From Nevskia ramosa DSM 11499 (GTDB taxonomy: Bacteria; Pseudomonadota; Gammaproteobacteria; Nevskiales; Nevskiaceae), in the NCBI RefSeq assembly GCF_000420645.1, contig NZ_ATVI01000006.1, positions 248,001 to 312,000 on the forward strand: a stretch of 64,000 nucleotides of DNA, read 5' to 3'. The notes under the pieces were generated by a model. The model worked only from the letters and a program-made list of their open reading frames with translations. It was not told the DNA's origin and did not search any database. Shown piece by piece: positions 7,680 to 16,237 of the stretch. How positions within the stretch are numbered: position 1 is the first letter of the stretch; each line of letters opens with the position of its first letter. The position numbers were made by a program, and so were the translations under genes.

Positions 7680-8207
7680 ATGCGCGCTCTACTTACCGTG
7701 TTGCTGCTGCTACCGCTGCTGGGCCTGACACCGGCCTCGGCCGAGGTCTATCGCTGGAAAGACGCCAAGGGCGTGACCCAGTACGGCGACAAGCCGCCGT
7801 CCGATCAGGTCAAGCCGGTGGAACTACCGCCGTTGCAGACCTACAGCCCGCCGCCGGTATCATCGACCTCGCAGAAACCCGCGGCGTCCGCCGAGAAGCC
7901 GGCCGAATCGGGCAAGCCGCCGCCGATCCGCATCACCTCGCCGGCGCAGGACGAAACCATTCGCGAGGCCGGCAAACAGCTCAGCGTCAGCGTCGACACG
8001 GCACTGAGGCAAGGCCAGGGTCTGCTGTATTTTCTCGATGGCGTGCAGCAGAACAAGATCGCCACGGTGTCGACGGCTTATCTGTTCGAAGCGGTGGAAC
8101 GCGGCGAGCACAGCATCACGGCGGCAGTCGTCACGGCCGAAGGCAAGGAACTGATCCGCGCCGCGCCGGTGACCATCTACATCAAGCCGCCGATCGTCCT
8201 TCGGTGA
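7680..8207 (+). CDS. DUF4124 domain-containing exported protein
   Basis: A 175-residue protein starting at ATG 7680; an earlier in-frame ATG at 7578 would start before the terminator hairpin. Residues 1-21 form a signal peptide ending at ASA. The mature N terminus EVYRWKDAKGVTQYGDKPP is the hallmark of DUF4124, a small periplasmic domain of unknown function common in gammaproteobacteria. A Pro/Ser/Ala-rich linker (about 45-80) leads to a C-terminal beta-rich domain (about 80-175) that may be Ig-like. The gene stands between glnA and glnLG, as seen in related genomes, but no direct role in nitrogen control can be read from it. Confidence 0.8.
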   Translation: MRALLTVLLLLPLLGLTPASAEVYRWKDAKGVTQYGDKPPSDQVKPVELPPLQTYSPPPVSSTSQKPAASAEKPAESGKPPPIRITSPAQDETIREAGKQLSVSVDTALRQGQGLLYFLDGVQQNKIATVSTAYLFEAVERGEHSITAAVVTAEGKELIRAAPVTIYIKPPIVLR

Positions 8208-8247
8208 TCGTCCAGCCGCCTCGGGGTGGCTCACATTTTGCGATCCG

Positions 8248-9348
8248 ATGCGGATGAAATTACCCGTGCTGAACCGTGTTCAGCCGGCCAGCATTCTCGA
8301 TGGCCTGACGACGGCGATCATCACGCTGGACTCGGCTCTGCGCGTCACCTACCTGAATTCGGCGACCGAGACGCTGTTCAGCGTCAGCCGCCGTCATGCT
8401 CAGGGACAAACGCTGACCGTCGCCATCCCGCACCTGCTAGAGCAGGGCATGCGGCTGCGCCGTGCGATCGAAACCGGCACCGGTTTCATCGAGCGCGAGC
8501 TGAAACTGCGCCGCCCCGGCGATGACATCGGCCATGAACTGCTGACCGTCGACCTCACCGTCACTCCCGCGCAATTCAGTGGCCCCGGCCTGGTGCTGGA
8601 ACTGCTGCCGCTCGACCGCCACCTGCGCATCTCGCGGGACGAACAACTGCTCGCCCAGCATCGCGCCAGCCGCGAGCTGATCCGTGGCCTGGCGCACGAA
8701 ATCAAGAATCCGCTCGGCGGCATTCGCGGTGCGGCGCAGTTGCTGGAGCGCGAATTCCCGGATTCCGAACATCTGGAATACACGCGGGTGATCATCCGCG
8801 AGGCCGATCGGCTGCAGAACCTGGTCAACCGTCTGCTCGGCCCGAACCGGCTGCCGCAGAAGGAGATGGTCAACGTCCACGAGGTGCTGGAACACGTGCG
8901 CCAGCTGATCGAGGCCGAAGGCAGCGGCAGCTTCAATGTGATGCGCGACTACGACCCGTCGATCCCGGAAATCCGCGCCGATCGCGAACAGCTGATCCAG
9001 GCCTCGCTAAACATCGCCCGCAACGCGATGCAGGCGCTGTCCGGCGAAATGCAGCCCGACAACCCGCAGATCACCCTGCGAACCCGCATGCGCCGGCAGT
9101 TCACGATCGCCGGCGTCCGTCACCGTCTGGCCGTGCAGATCGACATCGAGGACAACGGTTCCGGTGTCGCGCCGACAATGATCGAGAAAATTTTTTACCC
9201 GATGGTGACAACACGCGCAGAAGGGACCGGTCTTGGCCTGCCGATTGCTCAGTATCTGATCAATACCCACGGTGGCCTGATCGAATGCCAGTCGCGTCCC
9301 GGCACCACCGTGTTCTCGATCTTCTTGCCGCTGGAGCAAGCTGCTTGA
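8248..9348 (+). CDS. glnL: Nitrogen regulation sensor histidine kinase NtrB
   Basis: A 366-residue NtrB kinase/phosphatase that phosphorylates NtrC when nitrogen is limiting and is controlled by PII. There is no membrane segment, so it is cytosolic. Domains in order: PAS sensor (about 15-125), H-box GLAHEIKNPLGG with the phosphorylated His at residue 150, N-box NIARNAMQAL, and ATP-lid motifs DIEDNGSGV and GTGLGLPIA. The start at 8248 could also be the second Met at 8254. It is followed after 52 bases by glnG, so the two form an operon, and glnA upstream is the expected main target. Confidence 0.95.
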   Translation: MRMKLPVLNRVQPASILDGLTTAIITLDSALRVTYLNSATETLFSVSRRHAQGQTLTVAIPHLLEQGMRLRRAIETGTGFIERELKLRRPGDDIGHELLTVDLTVTPAQFSGPGLVLELLPLDRHLRISRDEQLLAQHRASRELIRGLAHEIKNPLGGIRGAAQLLEREFPDSEHLEYTRVIIREADRLQNLVNRLLGPNRLPQKEMVNVHEVLEHVRQLIEAEGSGSFNVMRDYDPSIPEIRADREQLIQASLNIARNAMQALSGEMQPDNPQITLRTRMRRQFTIAGVRHRLAVQIDIEDNGSGVAPTMIEKIFYPMVTTRAEGTGLGLPIAQYLINTHGGLIECQSRPGTTVFSIFLPLEQAA

Positions 9349-9400
9349 TCGCGCTGGCAACGGCGCGGCGGCGGAAAGCGCCGGCGGCAACACCCGAAGC

Positions 9401-10954
9401 ATGGGCCACATGAATGTGATGAAGCTGCAGGACGGCGTTCCGATCCGCGTCTGGATCGTCGACGACGACGAATCGATCCGCTGGGTGCTGGAAAAGTCGC
9501 TGACCCGCGAAGGCATGGGCGTGGAAAGCTTCCCAGGCGCCGCGGAGCTGCTCGACGCCCTCGCCGAAGCCACGCCGGAAAATATGCCCGACGTGATGAT
9601 CACCGACATCCGCATGCCCGGCCTCGACGGCCTGGAGCTGATGGAACGCGTGCGCGCCGCCAAGCCCGAACTGCCGGTGATCATCGTCACCGCACATTCC
9701 GATCTCGATGCCGCCGTGTCCTCGTTCAAGGGCGGCGCCTTCGAGTATCTGCCGAAGCCTTTCGATGTCGATTCGGTGGCCAGTCTGGTTCGCCGTGCCG
9801 CGCAGAAGCGCGTCGTCGTCACCCCGGAACTGAAGCCGCTGGAACCGCGCGCCGCGATCATCGGCGAAGCGCCGGCGATGCAGGACGTGTTTCGCGCCAT
9901 CGGCCGCCTGAGCCAGTCGCAGATCACCGTGCTGATCACCGGCGAATCCGGCACGGGCAAGGAACTGATCGCCCGCGCGCTGCACGTCAATTCGCCGCGC
10001 GCCAGCAAGCCGTTCCTGGCGATCAACACGGCAGCGATCCCGAAGGACCTGCTGGAGTCGGAATTCTTCGGCCATGAGCGCGGCTCGTTCACCGGCGCCG
10101 CGATGCAGCGCAAGGGCCGCTTCGAGCAGGCCGATGGCGGCTCGCTGTTCCTCGATGAAATCGGCGACATGCCGGCCGATCTGCAGACCCGCCTGCTGCG
10201 CGTGCTGCAGGACGGCCAGTTCTATCGCGTCGGCGGCATCTCGCCGATCAGCGTCGACGTGCGCATCATCGCCGCGACCCATCAGGATCTCGATCGCGCG
10301 GTGGCCGAAGGCCGCTTCCGCGAAGATCTCTATCACCGCCTGAACGTCATCCGCATCCGCATTCCGCCGCTGCGCGAGCGCAGCGAGGACATCCCGCTGC
10401 TGCTGCGTCACTTCCTGGATGCCGCTGCGCGCGAGCTGAAGACCGAACCGAAGCGGCTGCTGCCGGAAGTGCTGGCGGTGCTGAAGGCTTACGACTGGCA
10501 CGGCAACGTCCGCCAGCTGGAAAACACCTGCCGCTGGCTGACGGTGATGGCACCCGGCCAGGACGTGCATCTGGAAGATCTGCCGCCGGAACTGCGGGGC
10601 CGCCCAAGTGGCGAAACCAGCGCCGTCGTTGCATCGCCGGTACCGGCCGTTGCCGTGGCGACAGTCCCGGCCGTGCCGCCAACTGCGCCTGCGCCGATCA
10701 GCTATCCAGCCGCGCCGGCCAGCGCGCCAGCCTTCTCCGGCGACTGGCACGAAGCGCTGCGTCTGTGGGCCGAAGGCCGTTTCGCCAACGGCGATGAAGA
10801 TCTGCTCGGCCACGCGGCACCGCTGTTCGAACGCACCTTGATCGAAGTCGCGCTGGTCGCCTGCAAGGGCCAGCGGCAGGAAGCGGCGCGGCGCCTGGGC
10901 TGGGGCCGCAATACGCTGACCCGGAAAATCAAGGAACTCGGCATCGACGACTGA
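9401..10954 (+). CDS. glnG: Nitrogen regulation response regulator NtrC (sigma-54 activator)
   Basis: A 517-residue enhancer-binding protein. It has a receiver domain with phospho-acceptor Asp69 in VMITDIRMPG, a sigma-54 AAA+ domain with Walker A GESGTGKE (181-188), the sigma-54 contact loop RGSFTGA (227-233) and Walker B LFLDEIGD. A Pro/Ala-rich linker follows, then a Fis-type HTH ending in GRNTLTRKIKELGIDD. The contact loop reads GSFTGA where GAFTGA is usual. The start could also be Met at 9410. The linker is longer than in the roughly 470-residue enteric protein. The last 39 bases of the gene are repeated downstream (see the repeat at 10916-11181). Confidence 0.95.
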   Translation: MGHMNVMKLQDGVPIRVWIVDDDESIRWVLEKSLTREGMGVESFPGAAELLDALAEATPENMPDVMITDIRMPGLDGLELMERVRAAKPELPVIIVTAHSDLDAAVSSFKGGAFEYLPKPFDVDSVASLVRRAAQKRVVVTPELKPLEPRAAIIGEAPAMQDVFRAIGRLSQSQITVLITGESGTGKELIARALHVNSPRASKPFLAINTAAIPKDLLESEFFGHERGSFTGAAMQRKGRFEQADGGSLFLDEIGDMPADLQTRLLRVLQDGQFYRVGGISPISVDVRIIAATHQDLDRAVAEGRFREDLYHRLNVIRIRIPPLRERSEDIPLLLRHFLDAAARELKTEPKRLLPEVLAVLKAYDWHGNVRQLENTCRWLTVMAPGQDVHLEDLPPELRGRPSGETSAVVASPVPAVAVATVPAVPPTAPAPISYPAAPASAPAFSGDWHEALRLWAEGRFANGDEDLLGHAAPLFERTLIEVALVACKGQRQEAARRLGWGRNTLTRKIKELGIDD

Positions 10955-11181
10955 CTGTTACCAGTTCTGATCGCTCGGCCCGGTCAGCGTATTCGTCATA
11001 TTTGTCCGCGCCAGAATCGGCGCGGGGGCTGACCCGGAAAATCAAGGAACTCGGCATCGACGACTGACTGTTACCAGTTCTGATCGCTCAGTTCGGTTGG
11101 CGTATTCGTCATATTTGTCCGCGCCAGAATCGGCGCGGGGGGCTGACCCGCAAGATCAAGGAGCTCGTCATCGACGGCTGA
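10916..11181 (+). repeat. Tandem repeat of the ntrC 3' end plus spacer (2.3 copies, 113/114-base period)
   Basis: Unit A (10916-11028) is the last 39 bases of ntrC plus 74 bases of spacer. Unit B (11029-11142) repeats both. Partial unit C (11143-11181) repeats only the 39-base coding end. A and B have identical coding ends; their spacers differ by five clustered transitions and one extra G. C still reads as an NtrC terminus but differs from A at three synonymous and two amino-acid-changing sites. Each full unit carries a hairpin CCGCGCC-N6-GGCGCGG (11006-11025 and 11119-11138). This fills most of the 330-base gap between ntrC and hslV. Confidence 0.9.
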
Positions 11182-11207
11182 AGGGGCCGAGGCCGACTGT
11201 GCATTCG

Positions 11208-11234
11208 CTTGAATCGCGGCGCCCGGCCCCCAAT
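11208..11234 (+). promoter_or_regulatory. Sigma-32 (heat-shock) type promoter of hslVU
   Basis: CTTGAA (11208-11213), a 14-base spacer, then CCCCAAT (11228-11234) fits the RpoH consensus CTTGAA-N13-15-CCCCAT. Transcription would start near 11242, about 43 bases before the hslV start. HslVU is a known heat-shock operon, so element and function agree. Confidence 0.65.
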
Positions 11235-11284
11235 CACTTGTCCATCGCAAACGCTCGCGCCAGCGGGCTTGATGGAGAAGAACC

Positions 11285-11824
11285 TTGGAACAGTTTGATG
11301 GCACGACCATCCTCGCCGTGCGCCGCGGAACGCAAGTTTGCGTCTGTGGCGACGGCCAGGTGTCGATGGGCAACACCATGGTCAAGGGCAACGCGCGCAA
11401 GGTGCGCCGGCTCTACAACGACAAGGTCATCGCCGGTTTCGCCGGCGGCACCGCCGATGCCTTCACCTTGTTCGAACGCTTCGAAGGCAAGCTCGAAAAG
11501 CACTCCGGCCATCTGACTCGCGCCGCCGTTGAAATGGCCAAGGACTGGCGTTCCGATCGCTACCTTCGCCGTCTCGAAGCGCTGCTGCTGGTTGCCGACG
11601 CCGATACCACGCTGATGATCTCCGGCAATGGCGACGTCATGGAACCGGAGGCCCACGGCGTGATGGCGATCGGCTCCGGCGGCTCGTTCGCGACTGCTGC
11701 GGCGCGCGCGCTGGTCGGCTCCACCGATCTGTCGGCGCGCGAGATCGCCGAGCGTTCGCTGCATATCGCGGCGGACATCTGCATCTACACGAACCACAAT
11801 CTGACGATCGAGACGATCGGCTGA
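11285..11824 (+). CDS. hslV: ATP-dependent protease proteolytic subunit HslV
   Basis: The peptidase of the HslVU (ClpQY) complex, which forms a two-ring dodecamer in the cytosol and degrades misfolded and regulatory proteins. The start is TTG 11285, preceded by GGAG about ten bases upstream. The encoded MEQFDG prefix is removed to expose the catalytic threonine in [10 protein letters not shown] (Thr7 of the precursor). Other family segments are GDGQVSMG and [14 protein letters not shown]. The 179-residue length is normal. hslU follows after 43 bases. Confidence 0.97.
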   Translation: MEQFDGTTILAVRRGTQVCVCGDGQVSMGNTMVKGNARKVRRLYNDKVIAGFAGGTADAFTLFERFEGKLEKHSGHLTRAAVEMAKDWRSDRYLRRLEALLLVADADTTLMISGNGDVMEPEAHGVMAIGSGGSFATAAARALVGSTDLSAREIAERSLHIAADICIYTNHNLTIETIG

Positions 11825-11867
11825 AACTGCCGCTCTCCAGCAGGCAGAGCGCTAGTCGAGAAACGAA

Positions 11868-13250
11868 ATGAACGACGCAATTCCCCCCGAAGTCCTCAAG
11901 TCCAGCCTGAGCGGCGCCGCCGCGATGACGCCGCGCGAGATCGTCACCGAGCTCGATCGCCACATCGTCGGCCAGTCCGCTGCCAAGAAAGCGGTGGCAA
12001 TCGCCTTGCGCAATCGCTGGCGCCGGCAACAGACGCCGGAAGCGATCCGCGGCGAAATCACGCCGAAGAACATCCTGATGATCGGCCCGACCGGCGTCGG
12101 CAAGACCGAGATCGCCCGCCGGCTGGCCAAGCTCGCCAATGCGCCGTTCGTGAAGGTGGAAGCGACCAAGTTCACCGAGGTCGGCTATGTCGGCCGCGAT
12201 GTCGACTCGATCATCCGCGAGCTGGCCGATGTCGCGGTCAAGCTGACTCGCGATCAGGCGATCGTCCGCGTCCAGGCCAAGGCGCATGACGCGGCCGAAG
12301 AGCGCGTGCTCGACGCCCTGCTGCCGCCGCCGAGCAACTTCGGCGAAGCCAGCACGCATCGCGAGAACGAGAACGGCGCGGCGCGTCAGGTGTTCCGCAA
12401 GAAGCTGCGCGAAGGCAAGCTCGACGACACCGAGATCGAATTGAAGCTGGCGGTCGCACCGCCACCGATGCAGGTCATGGGCCCGCCCGGCATGGAGGAC
12501 ATGAGCAACCAGCTGCAGGCGATGTTCAAGAACCTCGGCGCCGGCCAGCAGAAGACCCGCAAGCTGAAGATCAGGGAAGCGATGAAGCTGCTGATCGAGG
12601 AAGAAGGCGGCAAGCTGGTCGACGAGGAAGCGATCCGCGTCGAAGCGCTGAAGAACGCCGAGGACAACGGCATCGTCTTCATCGACGAGATCGACAAGGT
12701 CTGCAAGCGCGGCGAATACGGCGGTGCCGATGTCTCTCGCGAAGGCGTGCAGCGCGATCTGCTGCCGCTGGTCGAAGGCAGTACGGTGTCGACCAAGCAT
12801 GGCGCGATCAAGACCGATCACATCCTGTTCATCGCCAGCGGCGCGTTCCACATGTCGAAGCCGTCGGACATGATTCCGGAGCTGCAGGGCCGCCTGCCGA
12901 TCCGGGTCGAACTCGATGCGCTGAAGACCGAGGATTTCGTGCGGATTCTCAGCGAGCCCACGCATTCGCTGACCGACCAGTACAAGGCGCTGCTCGCCAC
13001 CGAAGGCGTGGCCTTGGAATTCACGCCGGAAGGTCTGCGCCGGCTCGCCGAGTACGCCTGGCAGGTCAACGAGCGTACCGAGAACATCGGCGCACGGCGT
13101 CTGCACACGGTGCTCGAACGCTTGATGGAAGAAGCAGCCTACGAGGCCTCGGACCGCGCCGGCACCACTTTGTCCGTCGATGCTGCCTATGTCGATTCGA
13201 AGCTCGAAAAGCTGGCCGGCAACGAAGATCTGAGCCGGTTCATCCTGTAA
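11868..13250 (+). CDS. hslU: ATP-dependent protease ATPase subunit HslU
   Basis: The AAA+ unfoldase partner of HslV, 460 residues. Walker A is GPTGVGKT (73-80) and Walker B is [10 protein letters not shown]. The intermediate domain (about 110-245) lies between them, with the segment [10 protein letters not shown]. The sensor II region is [13 protein letters not shown], and the C terminus LSRFIL is the tail that docks on HslV. The gene ends 11 bases inside the 3' end of the convergent LysR gene. Confidence 0.98.
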   Translation: MNDAIPPEVLKSSLSGAAAMTPREIVTELDRHIVGQSAAKKAVAIALRNRWRRQQTPEAIRGEITPKNILMIGPTGVGKTEIARRLAKLANAPFVKVEATKFTEVGYVGRDVDSIIRELADVAVKLTRDQAIVRVQAKAHDAAEERVLDALLPPPSNFGEASTHRENENGAARQVFRKKLREGKLDDTEIELKLAVAPPPMQVMGPPGMEDMSNQLQAMFKNLGAGQQKTRKLKIREAMKLLIEEEGGKLVDEEAIRVEALKNAEDNGIVFIDEIDKVCKRGEYGGADVSREGVQRDLLPLVEGSTVSTKHGAIKTDHILFIASGAFHMSKPSDMIPELQGRLPIRVELDALKTEDFVRILSEPTHSLTDQYKALLATEGVALEFTPEGLRRLAEYAWQVNERTENIGARRLHTVLERLMEEAAYEASDRAGTTLSVDAAYVDSKLEKLAGNEDLSRFIL

Positions 13251-14211
13251 AGGCCGGGGCTGTTGTCGCTCGACCGGCGCGGACTTGTTGCAAGGCATTC
13301 CGCAGCTGGTCGATCTCCTCGACGACTTGGCTGATGAAGGCGGCCGCGGCGGCTGGAATCGGTCGCTCCGCAAGTGTCGCGACCACTACCGGCGCCCGCA
13401 CATGGGCGAGGTCGGCGATGTCGAGCATGACGAATTCCGACGGTGACAACTCGGCCGGAAAGGTGCGGATCACGCCGGCCGTGACCGCGTCGGTTTCATG
13501 GACGATGTGACGGATCACGGTGAAGTCCTCGGTCTGCAGGAACAGATCGTGGAGTTCCTCGGAATCGGCCACGCCGCTGTATTGCTCGGCGAGCCAGGAC
13601 AGGTACCAGCGCGGCAGCTTGGGCACCAGCAGCGGGTACGGCAGCACGTCCTTGATGCGGATCTCCGGCAGCCGCGTAAGCGGATGGTCGCGCCGGCACA
13701 GGATCGCCGGGGACGACAGGTCATAGGTCGTCGCCTGGATGCCGGGATCAAGCGCATCGAACGGCGACCCCACGTAGACATCGACCTTCCGCGCCAGCAG
13801 TTCACCCTGCAGTTCGTCCCAACCCTGGGTGCGCAGACGGAAGCGCAGCTTCGAGTGCTTGCGCAGCAGCTTCGACAAGGCCGGCGCGACGATGATGTCG
13901 GCCATCCAGGGATCAGAGCCGATGATCACCTTGCCCGAGTCGAGCGAGCGCAGCAGTTCGATCTCGCGCCGGCCCTGCTCGAGCGTCGAACTCGTTTCCC
14001 GCGCCAGTCGCACCACGACCTCGCCGTACTCGGTGGGCCGCACGCCGGACTGGTCGCGGATGAACAGCGGCACGCCGTACTCATCCTCGATGCGGCGGAT
14101 GCTGACCGACAGCGCCGACTGGGTCAGATGCAGCGCTTCGGCTGCGCGCCGGTAGTTGCGGTGCTCGTACAGCGCCAGCACGTGGCGCAACTGCCGGAGC
14201 GATTCACTCAT
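13240..14211 (-). CDS. LysR-family transcriptional regulator, divergent from alkB1
   Basis: A 323-residue LysR-type regulator. The N-terminal winged HTH includes [22 protein letters not shown], and the periplasmic-binding-protein-like effector domain spans about 90-300. It is transcribed away from alkB1 across a 106-base gap that contains a T-N11-A-type palindrome. LysR regulators usually control the divergent gene and themselves, so it is the likely regulator of alkB1. The inducer, perhaps an alkane or an oxidation product, is not known. Its 3' end overlaps that of hslU by 11 bases. Confidence 0.85.
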   Translation of the reverse strand: MSESLRQLRHVLALYEHRNYRRAAEALHLTQSALSVSIRRIEDEYGVPLFIRDQSGVRPTEYGEVVVRLARETSSTLEQGRREIELLRSLDSGKVIIGSDPWMADIIVAPALSKLLRKHSKLRFRLRTQGWDELQGELLARKVDVYVGSPFDALDPGIQATTYDLSSPAILCRRDHPLTRLPEIRIKDVLPYPLLVPKLPRWYLSWLAEQYSGVADSEELHDLFLQTEDFTVIRHIVHETDAVTAGVIRTFPAELSPSEFVMLDIADLAHVRAPVVVATLAERPIPAAAAAFISQVVEEIDQLRNALQQVRAGRATTAPAFTG

Positions 14212-14226
14212 GACAAATATTCACCG

Positions 14227-14246
14227 ATTCGCCAATAACAATGAAT
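14227..14246. promoter_or_regulatory. Candidate LysR box between the LysR gene and alkB1
   Basis: ATTC (14227-14230), twelve bases, then GAAT (14243-14246) is a dyad containing the T-N11-A core typical of LysR sites. It lies 15-35 bases upstream of the LysR start codon and about 70 bases upstream of the alkB1 start, in the AT-rich centre of the divergent gap. Confidence 0.4.
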
Positions 14247-14317
14247 TGGAATGGTGCGCTGCGGCTCTGTCACCGTCCAATCACCTTCACCCAAGGCATT
14301 TGACGGACGAACGAGAC

Positions 14318-15514
14318 ATGAGCATCCAGGCGCTGAATTCCGAAGGCCAGATCGTGCGCTACACCGACAAGCGACGCTGGCTGTGGTCGCTATCGCTGCT
14401 GTGGCCGCTGCTGCCGGTGATCTCCTGCGTGGTCGCAGAGAAGACCGGCCAGGCCGTCTGGTTCTGGGCGACCTGGATCATCTGGTATCTGATCGTGCCG
14501 GTGATCGATCACCTGCTGCCGGCCGATGGCAGCAATCCGCCGCCGGAAGTGGTGCCGAAGCTTGATGCCGATTGGTACTACCGCCTGCTGCCGATGCTGA
14601 CCGTGCCGATCCACTACATCACGCTGATCTACAGCGCCTGGGTGATCAGCACCGGCGATCTGGCCTGGTACTCGATCCTGGGGCTGGCGCTGTCGGTCGG
14701 TCTGGTCAACGGCATCGCCATCAATACCGGCCACGAACTCGGCCACAAGACCACCGGTCTGGAGCGCTGGCTCGCCAAGACCGTGCTCGCGGTGGTCGGC
14801 TACGGCCACTTCTTCATCGAGCACAACAAGGGGCATCACAAGGATGTGGCGACGCCGGACGATCCCGCCTCCTCGCGGATGGGCGAGAACATCTACGGCT
14901 TCGCCTGCCGCGAGATTCCCGGTGCGATGCGTCGCGCCTGGCGCTCGGAAAAGGCGCGCCTTGAACGCTGCGGCAAGGGCCCCTGGACCTTGCAGAACGA
15001 AGTGCTGCAGCCATTGCTGATCACCGTCCCGCTGTATGCCGGCCTGATTGTTGCGTTCGGCTGGGTGATGCTCCCGTACCTCGCGCTTCAGATGGTCTGG
15101 GGCTGGTTCGGCGTGCTGACCAGCGCCAACTACATCGAGCATTACGGACTGCTGCGCCAGAAGCGCGACAACGGTCGCTTTGAAGCCTGCCAGCCCTACC
15201 ACTCGTGGAACTCCAACCACGTGATGTCGAACCTGATCCTGTTCAATCTGCAGCGCCATTCGGACCATCACGCCAACCCGACGCGCCGCTACCAGAGCCT
15301 GCGCAACTTCGAGCATCTGCCCGAGTACCCGAGCGGCTATCCGTTGATGTTCCTGATCGCCCTGTTTCCACCACTCTGGTTCGCGGTGATGAACCCGCGC
15401 GTAGTCGCCTGGGCCGATGGCCGCTTCGATCGCATCAATATCCGTCCCGGTTACCGCGCCCGACTCGAAGCCCGCTGGGGCAAGCGCGGCAGCAATGCGG
15501 CGGCAGGTGCCTGA
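14318..15514 (+). CDS. alkB: Alkane 1-monooxygenase AlkB (copy 1)
   Basis: A membrane non-haem di-iron alkane hydroxylase that oxidises the terminal methyl of medium or long n-alkanes, with electrons from rubredoxin. The start chosen is ATG 14318 (398 residues); an earlier in-frame ATG at 14156 lies inside the LysR gene. The histidine motifs are HELGH (139-143), EHNKGHH (168-174), NYIEHYGL (271-278) and LQRHSDHH (311-318), with six hydrophobic helices around them. A rubredoxin gene begins two bases after the stop. The module sits between hslU and DUF971, genes that stand closer together in relatives such as Pseudomonas, which suggests insertion. A second, diverged copy lies at 57927. Confidence 0.96.
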   Translation: MSIQALNSEGQIVRYTDKRRWLWSLSLLWPLLPVISCVVAEKTGQAVWFWATWIIWYLIVPVIDHLLPADGSNPPPEVVPKLDADWYYRLLPMLTVPIHYITLIYSAWVISTGDLAWYSILGLALSVGLVNGIAINTGHELGHKTTGLERWLAKTVLAVVGYGHFFIEHNKGHHKDVATPDDPASSRMGENIYGFACREIPGAMRRAWRSEKARLERCGKGPWTLQNEVLQPLLITVPLYAGLIVAFGWVMLPYLALQMVWGWFGVLTSANYIEHYGLLRQKRDNGRFEACQPYHSWNSNHVMSNLILFNLQRHSDHHANPTRRYQSLRNFEHLPEYPSGYPLMFLIALFPPLWFAVMNPRVVAWADGRFDRINIRPGYRARLEARWGKRGSNAAAGA

Positions 15515-15516
15515 GC

Positions 15517-15696
15517 ATGAGCGGCTACCGCCGTTTCATCTGTCCCGGCTGCGGCTACGCCTACGACGAAGGCAAGGGCGATCCGCATGAAGGCTTCCCG
15601 CCCGGCACCCGCTGGGAACAGGTGCCGGAGGACTGGGTCTGTCCGGACTGCGCGGTGCGCGAAAAGCTGGACTTCGAGCTACAAGCGGAAGGCTGA
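15517..15696 (+). CDS. Rubredoxin (electron donor to AlkB, copy 1)
   Basis: A 59-residue iron-sulfur-free iron protein starting at ATG 15517, two bases after alkB1. The iron site is formed by Cys9-x2-Cys12 and Cys42-x2-Cys45, in ICPGCGYAYDE and WVCPDCAVRE. The core PPGTRWEQVPEDW is typical of AlkG-type rubredoxins. The second CxxC is followed by Ala rather than the usual Gly. It carries electrons from a rubredoxin reductase (not in the window) to AlkB. The placement implies cotranscription. Confidence 0.93.
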   Translation: MSGYRRFICPGCGYAYDEGKGDPHEGFPPGTRWEQVPEDWVCPDCAVREKLDFELQAEG

Positions 15697-15734
15697 TCGT
15701 CCGGCTCCTGCGCGGAGCCGACAGCAGCGATAAT

Positions 15735-15768
15735 CGACGCGGCTTCGATCCAGATCGAAGCCGCGTCG
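15735..15768 (+). terminator. Strong hairpin after the alkB1-rubredoxin operon
   Basis: A perfect 16-base inverted repeat (15735-15750 with 15753-15768) separated by two bases, followed by a short GTTTT. It is the likely end of the alkB1 transcript, though the T-run is weak. Confidence 0.6.
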
Positions 15769-15815
15769 CCGTTTTCGGCGACCGCTTTCGTTCATCTGCT
15801 GAAGAGGCCGTACCG

Positions 15816-16235
15816 ATGGTCGCCGCTCCAAACGCCGTTCCCACGGACATCAAGCTGCATCGCAAGTCGCGCCTGCTCGAAGTGGTCTGGCCCGATGGCC
15901 GCACCGATTCGCTGCCGCTGGAGTACCTGCGCGTCTACTCGCCGAGCGCGGAAGTGCGCGGCCACGGCGGCGGCGAAACGATGCTGGTGGCGGGCAAGCG
16001 CGAGGTGAACATCAGCGCCGTCGAGCCAGTCGGCCGCTATGCGGTGCGACTGAAGTTCGACGATGGCCACGACAGCGGCCTGTATTCCTGGCCGACCTTG
16101 CGCGAGTTGGCCGACAACCACACGGCCTGGTGGGCGCACTACGAACAGCGTCTGGCCGAACACGGCATGTCGCGTGATCGCGATGTCGTGAAGCTGTCGG
16201 CGCTCGGCGTCGGCAAGTTCAAACCGGTGGGCTGA
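15816..16235 (+). CDS. DUF971 protein (gamma-butyrobetaine-hydroxylase-like N-terminal domain)
   Basis: A 139-residue stand-alone DUF971 domain. The core reads [19 protein letters not shown], then [21 protein letters not shown] and [12 protein letters not shown]. The domain occurs free-standing next to hslVU in many gammaproteobacteria and fused to gamma-butyrobetaine hydroxylases in eukaryotes. Its biochemical role is not established. It ends two bases before the deformylase gene, so the two are probably cotranscribed. Confidence 0.9.
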   Translation: MVAAPNAVPTDIKLHRKSRLLEVVWPDGRTDSLPLEYLRVYSPSAEVRGHGGGETMLVAGKREVNISAVEPVGRYAVRLKFDDGHDSGLYSWPTLRELADNHTAWWAHYEQRLAEHGMSRDRDVVKLSALGVGKFKPVG

Positions 16236-16237
16236 CC

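Noticed and set aside
11097-11516. Open frame across the ntrC-hslV gap.
   Set aside because: It crosses the tandem repeat and the start of hslV in another frame with no coding character; the gap is explained by repeat and promoter.
14156-14317. N-terminal extension of alkB1 to an earlier ATG.
   Set aside because: It would start inside the LysR gene and cover the divergent promoter; the AlkB family starts near ATG 14318.
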